Source: Actinoplanes sp. NBRC 103695
GTDB taxonomy: Bacteria; Actinomycetota; Actinomycetes; Mycobacteriales; Micromonosporaceae
Assembly: GCF_030269485.1 (NCBI RefSeq)
Contig: NZ_BSTL01000027.1
Coordinates: 106,113-140,701, forward strand
Direction of reading: 5' to 3'
Length of the DNA stretch: 34,589 bases
Of the stretch, positions 29,022 to 34,589 are shown piece after piece. How positions within the stretch are numbered: position 1 is the first letter of the stretch; the number at the start of each line of letters is the position of its first letter. The notes under the pieces are model-generated. The model had not been told where the DNA came from, did not search any database, and worked only from the letters and a program-made list of their open reading frames with translations. Position numbers and translations under genes: made by a program.

Positions 29022-30197
29022 CTACCTAGGCAGCGGGTGAGATTTTCCTGTGAAGTCGTTGTAGACGTCGATCAATCGAGCGGTGAGCACATCGGGATGA
29101 AAGTGGCTTACCCAACGCTTTCTGGCCGAATCAGCAAGAGATCCGGCCGATGCGCGGGCGAGGGGCAGCGCGGCGGCCAGCGCGGCCGGATCCGGCGCGA
29201 CCGTCCACCCGGCATCGTCGCCCAGCAGGTACGGGATCCCGCCCACCGCGGTGCCCAGCACCGGACGTCCGGCCGAGATCGCTTCCAGCACCACCGTGGG
29301 CAGCACGTCCTCCCAGGTCGGCACCACCACGGCCACCGACGCCGCCCGCCGCGCCTCGGCCATACCCTCGCGGTCCAGCACGCCGAGGTACTCGACGTCC
29401 GAGCGCGACGCCGCCGCCTCGACAGCCAGCGGCCGCAGCTCACCGTCCCCGGCGATCCGCAGCATGCCCAGCGACCCGTCCGGATGGCGTTGCCACGCGT
29501 CCAGCAGCAGCGCCAGCCCCTTCTCGGGTGACAGGCGCGCGGCGTACAGGAAACCGTCACCCAGCGGCGCCGGCGCACCCGGATCGGGCAGGCCGTTGGG
29601 CTTGATCACGATGTGGTCGGCCGGGATGCCGTAGGAGATCAGATGCGCGGCGATCTTGTCGGTCAGCGCGATGAACCGGTCCACCGACCGCCACGTCGGC
29701 CGGTGCACCGCGAGCGTGGTCGCCATCAGGGCGCTCTGCGCGCTCGACCCGCGGTAGCACTTGTGCACGATCGCCGGGTAGCCGATCAGCTTGCCGCGGC
29801 ATTCGTAACAGTTGTGCCCGTCCCGGAAGTACAGCCCCGGCGAGCACACCTGCCGATAGTTGTGCACCGTCTGCACCACCGGCACCCCGTGCTTGTGCGC
29901 GGTCTTGACGATCCAGGGCGAGATGAGGGGGTACGGGTTGTGCAGGTGCACGACATCCGGCCGTTCCGACTCCAGCAGCGCCGCGAGGTCCCGCTGGGCG
30001 GCCCGGCCGTAGATCGGCGAGAGTGGCAACAGCGCCTTCTGCGCGAGCGGCAGCCCGGCGATGTCGTCCGAACTGCGCTGAAATGGCAGCACTTCGACAC
30101 CGGCCGCCCTCAGCTGGGCGATCTCGGTGTCCACGATGACGTTCTCCCCGGAGGGGATGGCCTCGCGATATCGGTTGTGCGCTACCACGACCTTCAC
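29022..30197 (-). CDS. Glycosyltransferase, GT4-like
   Basis: A 391-residue GT-B enzyme. The N-terminal domain starts VVVAHNRYREAIPSGEN and contains DVVHLHNPYPLISPWIV, VPVVQTVHNYRQVC and a Cys cluster (DGHNCYECRGK, HKCYRGSSAQS) typical of some capsule and exopolysaccharide transferases. The C-terminal domain has DGFLYAARLSPEKGLALLLDAW, EYLGVLDREGMAEARRAASVAVVVPTWEDVLPTVVLEAISAGRPVLGT, the donor site with an E-x7-E-like pair. GTG 30197 is only 25 bases from the divergent Fpg start. With the sulfotransferase and the sugar transferase nearby, a role in a surface polysaccharide is likely. Confidence 0.92.
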   Translation of the reverse strand: MKVVVAHNRYREAIPSGENVIVDTEIAQLRAAGVEVLPFQRSSDDIAGLPLAQKALLPLSPIYGRAAQRDLAALLESERPDVVHLHNPYPLISPWIVKTAHKHGVPVVQTVHNYRQVCSPGLYFRDGHNCYECRGKLIGYPAIVHKCYRGSSAQSALMATTLAVHRPTWRSVDRFIALTDKIAAHLISYGIPADHIVIKPNGLPDPGAPAPLGDGFLYAARLSPEKGLALLLDAWQRHPDGSLGMLRIAGDGELRPLAVEAAASRSDVEYLGVLDREGMAEARRAASVAVVVPTWEDVLPTVVLEAISAGRPVLGTAVGGIPYLLGDDAGWTVAPDPAALAAALPLARASAGSLADSARKRWVSHFHPDVLTARLIDVYNDFTGKSHPLPR

Positions 30198-30222
30198 GCC
30201 GAGGAACGCTACCGTGGAGCTT

Positions 30223-31083
30223 GTGCCTGAACTTCCCGAGGTCGAGGCGCTCGGTGCGTACCTGCGTGAGCGCGCGGTCGGCCACACGGTCGAGCGGTTC
30301 GAGGTGTCCTCCTTCAGCGCGCTGAAGACCTTCGACCCGCCTCCCACCGCCATCGCCGGGCTGGAGATCACCTCCGCCGGGCGGCACGGCAAGTTCCTCG
30401 ACGTCGGGCTCGGTCCCGATATCCACCTTGTCGTGCATCTGGCCCGGGCGGGCTGGCTGCACTACCGGGACGCGTTCAAGTCGCCCGCCCCGCTCAAACC
30501 GGGCAGCGGTCCGATCGCTGTGCGCGTACGCCTGGATGACGGGTCTGGTTTTGACCTGACCGAGGCCGGGACGCAGAAGTCCCTGGCCGTCTATCTGGTG
30601 CGTGATCCGGTGGAGGTGCCGGGCGTGGCGCGACTCGGACCGGACGCCCTGGCCGTGTCGCGCGACGAGTTCGCCGAACGCATCCGCCTCCGCAACGGGC
30701 AGGTCAAGGGCGTGCTGGTCGACCAGGAGGTGCTGGCCGGCATCGGGAACGCGTACTCGGACGAGATCCTGCACACCGCCAGGATCTCCCCGTTCGCGAT
30801 GACGCAGAAACTGACCGAGGAGCAGATGACCACGCTCTTCGAGGCGACACGCCAGGTGGAGACGGACGCGGTGGCCCGCTCGGTGGGCATGAAGGCGGCG
30901 GAGCTCAAGGGCGAGAAGCGGGCCGGCATGCGGGTGCACGCCCGGACCGGACTGCCCTGTCCGGTCTGCGGCGACACGGTGCGTGAGGTGTCCTTCGCCG
31001 ACAAGAGCCTGCAGTACTGCCCGACCTGTCAGACCGGCGGCAAACCCCTTGCCGACCGGCGCCTTTCCAAGTTGATTAGGTGA
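30223..31083 (+). CDS. Fpg/Nei family DNA glycosylase
   Basis: A 286-residue base-excision repair enzyme. After the start codon comes PELPEVEAL: P2 is the nucleophile and E3 the helper, which fixes GTG 30223 as the true start. The catalytic Lys lies in AGRHGKFLDVGL. NGQVKGVLVDQEVLAGIGNAYSDEIL is the helix-two-turn-helix. The zinc finger is CPVCGDTVREVSFADKSLQYC-PTC (two C-x2-C pairs), ended by the GG-K loop. It removes oxidised bases such as 8-oxoguanine and nicks the DNA. GGAG lies four bases upstream. Whether it is Fpg or an Nei branch I cannot decide. Confidence 0.93.
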   Translation: MPELPEVEALGAYLRERAVGHTVERFEVSSFSALKTFDPPPTAIAGLEITSAGRHGKFLDVGLGPDIHLVVHLARAGWLHYRDAFKSPAPLKPGSGPIAVRVRLDDGSGFDLTEAGTQKSLAVYLVRDPVEVPGVARLGPDALAVSRDEFAERIRLRNGQVKGVLVDQEVLAGIGNAYSDEILHTARISPFAMTQKLTEEQMTTLFEATRQVETDAVARSVGMKAAELKGEKRAGMRVHARTGLPCPVCGDTVREVSFADKSLQYCPTCQTGGKPLADRRLSKLIR

Positions 31084-31143
31084 CACTGGGTGCCTGGAGG
31101 GATTGCGGGTGTAACGTCCGCTTCTCCCGCCCGGATCCATCGG

Positions 31144-31149
31144 TATAGT
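31144..31149 (+). promoter_or_regulatory. Candidate -10 element of the sugar transferase gene
   Basis: TATAGT at 31144-31149 fits the -10 consensus and stands out in GC-rich DNA, 120 bases before the gene. A hairpin GCTTCGC / GCGAAGC follows near 31163-31183, within the presumed leader. I see no clear -35. Confidence 0.4.
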
Positions 31150-31268
31150 GGCCCGGTCCCACGCTTCGCCCACGGCGCGAAGCAGACCGGCATTCATCGT
31201 CGGTGACCATCGGCCGTGGCAGTGCGTAATGACGTCGGGCGGTCGTGATGCGGGAGGACGTAGGCGAG

Positions 31269-32810
31269 GTGACCACGAGCCTCCCGCGGCCGGCGACCAG
31301 AAACAGCCGGAGCAACATGCCGTACGACAGCTTCGAGTGGCAAGAGCCGCCGCCGAGCAACGGCGTACCCCGATCCGCCTGGACCCGGAGTCACAAGCGG
31401 GTTTCCCGCTGGCATCGGCCGTACACGGCGGCCCTGATCGTTCTCGACTTCCTCTCCGCCGTCCTGGCCAGTTACATCGCCACCGCCACGCTGGAGCAGG
31501 CGAACGCCGGTTTCCAGAACCAGCCGGAGATCTTCACCGCGATGGCGTACGGCGCCCTGCCGCTGGGCTGGGTGATCGTGCTGTGGAGCGTCGGCAGCTA
31601 CGACCGGCGCTACCTGGGACTGGGCAGCGAGGAGTTCAAGCGGGTCTTCCGGTCGTTCGTGGTGATCGTGGCGAGCATCTCGCTGGCCGCCTTCGCCGCC
31701 AAGACCTCCCTGTCCCGTGGCACGGTCGCGCTGGTCTCCGGCGGCGCCCTGGTGTTCATCCTGCTGTGCCGCTATTTCGCCCGGCAGATACTGCATCTGG
31801 CCCGGCGCCGCACCGGGCACGGCGCGCACCGGATGGTCCTGGTCGGCACGCTGCCCGAGGCGCTCGAGGTCTACACCGCCGTCACCCGCAGCCCGGCGGC
31901 CGGCCTCATCCCGGTGGCCATCCACATCACCGACGGCCTGGCCTCGGTGCGAGGCATAGAAACCCCGGTCCCGGTGTACGCCGGACGCGACGTCCTGTCC
32001 CTCGTCCGGGAGGTCGGTGCGGACACCATCGCGGTCTGCGGCTCGGCCAGCGCGGAACCGGGCGAGCTTCGCCGCCTCGCCTGGCAACTCGAGGGCACCG
32101 GGGTCGACCTGGTGGTCGCGCCTCAGCTCACCGACATCGCCGGCCCGCGGGTGCACATCCGCCCGATCGAGGGCCTGCCGCTGCTGCACGTCGAGGAGCC
32201 CACCCTCTCCGGCCCGGCCTGGCTGGTGAAGAACCTCCTGGACCGGATCGCCGCCGCGCTGGGCCTGCTGGCCCTGAGCCCGGTGCTGCTGATCATCGCG
32301 CTCGGCATCCGGCTCTCCGACCCCGGCCCGGTGTTCTTCCGGCAGCCCCGGGTCGGCCACGAGGGCCGCACGTTCCGGGTGTGGAAGTTCCGGACCATGT
32401 ACGTCGACGCCGAGGAGCGCAAGGCCACGCTGGAGGAGCTGAACGACTCCGACGGCATGCTCTTCAAGATGAAGAACGACCCGCGGATCTTCACCTTCGG
32501 CCAGAAGCTGCGGGCCAGCTCCCTGGACGAGCTGCCACAGCTGGTCAACGTGCTGAAGGGCGAGATGTCCCTGGTCGGCCCCCGCCCGCTGCCCGCCGAC
32601 GACGGCGACTACCTGGGCGACGTGCGGCGCCGGCTGCTGGTCCGCCCCGGCATCACCGGCCTGTGGCAGGTGAGCGGCCGCTCCGACCTCTCCTGGGACG
32701 AGGCGGTACGGCTCGACCTCTATTACGTGGACAACTGGTCGCTCACCTACGACCTGGGCATCCTGTGGCGAACCATCTGGGTCGTCCTCAAGCGCAAGGG
32801 CGCCTACTAG
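31269..32810 (+). CDS. Polyprenyl-phosphate sugar-1-phosphate transferase (WcaJ/WbaP type)
   Basis: A 513-residue membrane enzyme that starts repeat-unit assembly by loading a sugar-phosphate onto undecaprenyl phosphate. Four N-terminal helices are followed by a Rossmann-like cytosolic domain (HRMVLVGTLPEALEVYTAV...). A re-entrant helix NLLDRIAAALGLLALSPVLLIIALGI leads into the catalytic domain: SDPGPVFFRQPRVGHEGRTFRVWKFRTM, SLDELPQLVNVLKGEMSLVGPRPLP and RPGITGLWQVSGRS. GTG 31269 has GGGAGG 11 bases upstream. GTG 31245 and ATG 31317 (GGAG four bases upstream) are alternatives. The stop overlaps that of the convergent regulator by three bases. Confidence 0.93.
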   Translation: MTTSLPRPATRNSRSNMPYDSFEWQEPPPSNGVPRSAWTRSHKRVSRWHRPYTAALIVLDFLSAVLASYIATATLEQANAGFQNQPEIFTAMAYGALPLGWVIVLWSVGSYDRRYLGLGSEEFKRVFRSFVVIVASISLAAFAAKTSLSRGTVALVSGGALVFILLCRYFARQILHLARRRTGHGAHRMVLVGTLPEALEVYTAVTRSPAAGLIPVAIHITDGLASVRGIETPVPVYAGRDVLSLVREVGADTIAVCGSASAEPGELRRLAWQLEGTGVDLVVAPQLTDIAGPRVHIRPIEGLPLLHVEEPTLSGPAWLVKNLLDRIAAALGLLALSPVLLIIALGIRLSDPGPVFFRQPRVGHEGRTFRVWKFRTMYVDAEERKATLEELNDSDGMLFKMKNDPRIFTFGQKLRASSLDELPQLVNVLKGEMSLVGPRPLPADDGDYLGDVRRRLLVRPGITGLWQVSGRSDLSWDEAVRLDLYYVDNWSLTYDLGILWRTIWVVLKRKGAY

Positions 32811-33631
32811 ACGCTCGCGGCGACGCTGCCGAGCAGGGCCAGCCCCTCGGCCGACGGGCTGTGCGGTTCGGCGTGATAGACGACCAGCAGCTGACCGTCG
32901 GCGCCGGGCACCGTCAGCGTCTCGTACTCCACCGTCAGCAGACCGACCTCGGCGTTCACGATCTGCTTGCGCCCCCGGGTCTTGGCCTTGACCTCGTGCC
33001 GCGCCCACAGCGCCAGGAATTCCGGGCTCTTCACCGACAGCTCGCCGACCAGTTCGGCCAGCCGCGGATGGTCCGGGTCGGCGCCGGCCGCCGCCCGCAG
33101 GCTGGCCACCGTCTCCTGCGCGACGCGATCCCAGTCCGGATAGCAGTCGTGCGCGCCCGGGTCGAGGAACAGCGCGCGCACCAGGTTGCTGCCCTCGCCG
33201 AAGATCGGATGCAGCGCCGCGGCCAGCACATTCGACGCGAGCACGTCAAGGTAGCGGCTGGTGACCATCGCCGGGCAGCCGGCCAGCGCGTCGAGCAGGC
33301 GACGCAGGGCAGGATCGACCCGAGGGGTACGCGCGGAGCGCCGCCGCCCCGGGCGAGCCGGACCGGCCAGCCGGCGGGCGTGCTCGAGACCGTCCGCACC
33401 GAGATCGAGCACCCGGGACAACGCCTCCAGCACCTGGTCCGACGGGTGCTTGTCACGGCCCTGCTCGAGCCGCACGTAGTAGTCGGCGCTCACCCCGGAG
33501 AGCATCGCCACCTCTTCGCGGCGCAGCCCCGACACCCGGCGCCGGGTCGTGCCGGCGGGCAGCCCGACCTGCTCCGGCCGGGTCAGCTCACGCCGTGCCC
33601 GGAGGAACTCACCCAGCCTGTTGTCCGCCAT
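32807..33631 (-). CDS. XRE-family regulator with MmyB-like ligand-binding domain
   Basis: A 274-residue transcription factor. The helix-turn-helix lies at about 28-82 (RRRVSGLRREEVAMLSGVSADYYVRLEQGRDKHPS...). The C-terminal MmyB-like PAS-type domain (about 105-270) has the family blocks DPALRRLLDALAGCPAMVTSRYLDVLASNVLAAALHP, NLVRALFLDPGAHDCYPDWDRVA and GRKQIVNAEVGLLTVEYETL. Such proteins usually repress a divergent oxidoreductase gene, as here the SDR at 33732, and may sense a fatty acid or similar ligand. ATG 33631. The two starts are 100 bases apart. Confidence 0.94.
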   Translation of the reverse strand: MADNRLGEFLRARRELTRPEQVGLPAGTTRRRVSGLRREEVAMLSGVSADYYVRLEQGRDKHPSDQVLEALSRVLDLGADGLEHARRLAGPARPGRRRSARTPRVDPALRRLLDALAGCPAMVTSRYLDVLASNVLAAALHPIFGEGSNLVRALFLDPGAHDCYPDWDRVAQETVASLRAAAGADPDHPRLAELVGELSVKSPEFLALWARHEVKAKTRGRKQIVNAEVGLLTVEYETLTVPGADGQLLVVYHAEPHSPSAEGLALLGSVAASV

Positions 33632-33731
33632 CCCCCGACGGTAGAAGACGTCGCGGCCGGCTGGGTGGCCGTGCGACTACCAGGGTCGGCACGGCCTTCT
33701 CCGTAGCCCGGCGCCGGGCCAGCGTGGTGGC
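33632..33731. promoter_or_regulatory. Divergent promoter region of the MmyB-type regulator and SDR
   Basis: One hundred bases between two divergent start codons. This is where a repressor encoded at 33631 would bind to control both genes. I see no obvious perfect palindrome in it. Confidence 0.4.
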
Positions 33732-34460
33732 ATGACCACATTGCAGAACCGCATCGCCGTCGTCACCGGAGCCACCAGCGGGATCGGCGCCGCCACCGCG
33801 GGGGCGCTGGCCGCCGAGGGCGCGAAGGTGGCCGCGTTCGGCCGCCGCGAGGACCGCCTGAAGGAACTGGACGCCCTCCCGGTCGGCGTGGACGTCCGCG
33901 ACGCCGTCGCCGTCCGCGACGCCGCCGACCGGGTCCGGGCCGAGCTCGGACGACCCGACCTGGTGGTGGCCAACGCCGGCGTCATGCTCGGCGCGCCCTT
34001 CGAGGAGGCCGACCCGGCCGAGTGGGACGCGATGATCGGCACGAACGTGACCGGCCTGCTGCACACCGCCCGTGTCTTCGTCGACGACCTGCTCGCCGCG
34101 GCCGCCGAGGGCCGCCCGGCCGACCTCGTGCTGGTCGGTTCGGTCGGCGGGCACCAGGTCTTTCCCAACTACGCCGTCTACTGCGCCACCAAGGCGGCGG
34201 TCGCGCACCTGACCCGCAATCTGCGGGCCGAGCTGGGCCCGCGTGGCGTACGCGTCAAGAACGTCGAACCCGGCATCACCTCCACCGAGCTGGGCGACGG
34301 CATGCGGGACCTCTCGATCAAGGAGCAGCTCGGGCAGTGGCGGAACGGCCTCGAGACGCTGCGCGCGGAGGACATCGCGGCCGGCATCGCCTGGGCCGCC
34401 GGGATGCCGGCCCGGATGAACGTCGCCGAGATGATCATCGTGCCCACCGCACAGGGCTAG
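33732..34460 (+). CDS. Short-chain dehydrogenase/reductase (SDR)
   Basis: A 242-residue classical SDR. The NADP loop is VTGATSGIGAATAG (11-24), followed by FGRRED, whose basic residues favour NADPH. VDVRD and VVANAGVM follow. The active-site Ser lies in LVGSVGGH, and Tyr and Lys in YAVYCATKAA. The C-terminal VEPGITSTEL is typical. The substrate is unknown. It is divergent from and probably controlled by the MmyB-type regulator. ATG 33732. Confidence 0.95.
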   Translation: MTTLQNRIAVVTGATSGIGAATAGALAAEGAKVAAFGRREDRLKELDALPVGVDVRDAVAVRDAADRVRAELGRPDLVVANAGVMLGAPFEEADPAEWDAMIGTNVTGLLHTARVFVDDLLAAAAEGRPADLVLVGSVGGHQVFPNYAVYCATKAAVAHLTRNLRAELGPRGVRVKNVEPGITSTELGDGMRDLSIKEQLGQWRNGLETLRAEDIAAGIAWAAGMPARMNVAEMIIVPTAQG

Positions 34461-34496
34461 TCCCAACGCCGTTCAGTTAGGGCGGGACGTTGGCTG

Positions 34497-34589
34497 TCAA
34501 GGGTCGGGGCTGATGACGTCGATGCTGGCGGTGGCCTGGTAGCTGCGCCGGTCGATGTTCGGGCCGCGGGCTTGGTATTTGGAGTTCGA
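34497..34589 (-). CDS. C-terminus of an unidentified protein (partial)
   Basis: The minus strand is open from the window edge to a TGA at 34497. It reads SNSKYQARGPNIDRRSYQA and then TASIDVISPDP. Codon use is good. The rest of the gene lies outside the window. I do not recognise it; a transposase tail is one possibility but unproven. Confidence 0.55.
   Translation of the reverse strand, partial: SNSKYQARGPNIDRRSYQATASIDVISPDP

Noticed and set aside
31148..33706. 852-residue plus-strand open frame
   Set aside because: It runs in another frame through the sugar transferase and antisense through the MmyB-type regulator. It is Arg/Ala/Gly-rich low-complexity translation, a shadow of high GC content.
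1..34589. CRISPR array or defence island
   Set aside because: The only regularly spaced repeats are contiguous tandem copies at 238-302 without spacers, and there are no cas or restriction genes.

Overview
The window is very GC-rich actinobacterial chromosome. Many genes start with GTG, most third codon positions are G or C, and intrinsic terminators with T-runs are almost absent. A type VII secretion EccB, a SoxR with an actinobacterial-type neighbourhood, MmyB-type regulators and a DinB/DUF664 protein all fit Micromonosporaceae, most likely Actinoplanes or a close relative. That placement is inferred from protein style, not from a search.

Layout. Positions 1-611 are gene-poor and repeat-rich. 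Positions 612-3532 hold a polytopic GT-C-like membrane protein and a divergent SAM methyltransferase. Positions 3585-9206 hold mostly single genes: a PEBP/YbhB protein, a GAF sensor kinase, a GNAT acetyltransferase, a secreted NlpC/P60 hydrolase, a DUF427 protein, a lamin-tail protein, DinB and a tiny membrane protein. Positions 9276-12268 form a redox module: a split transketolase pair diverges from soxR across an almost canonical SoxR box, and an NADPH:quinone oxidoreductase converges on soxR. A tRNA-Ser(UGA) at 12355-12442 is followed by about 1 kb of decayed DNA with a frameshifted tyrosine integrase remnant, so this looks like the scar of an integrated element. Next come a glycosyltransferase, a SagB-like tandem nitroreductase, a small PH-like protein, a thiolase, a PH-domain membrane protein, a rhomboid protease with a zinc-binding head, a cyclophilin and a helical membrane-anchored protein.

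Positions 20908-24798 carry a striking 22-bp perfect inverted repeat, an orphan eccB, corA with a highly structured leader, and an aminotransferase. Positions 24867-27341 form a tightly overlapping three-gene operon: a LicC-like cytidylyltransferase, an sn-glycerol-1-phosphate dehydrogenase-like enzyme and a CDP-alcohol phosphatidyltransferase. It reads as a complete route from a triose phosphate to a CDP-activated polyol and then to a lipid or glycan. It is followed by a Tat-exported arylsulfotransferase-like protein, a second glycosyltransferase, an Fpg/Nei glycosylase, a polyprenyl-phosphate sugar transferase, and an MmyB-type regulator divergent from a short-chain dehydrogenase. The last 93 bases hold the C-terminus of an unidentified protein on the minus strand.

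The most interesting items are the SoxR-controlled split transketolase, the glycerol-1-phosphate/CDP-alcohol operon, the integrase scar at tRNA-Ser, and several unusual RNA-level structures: the corA leader, alternative hairpins before the 13484 glycosyltransferase, and the 22-bp palindrome.
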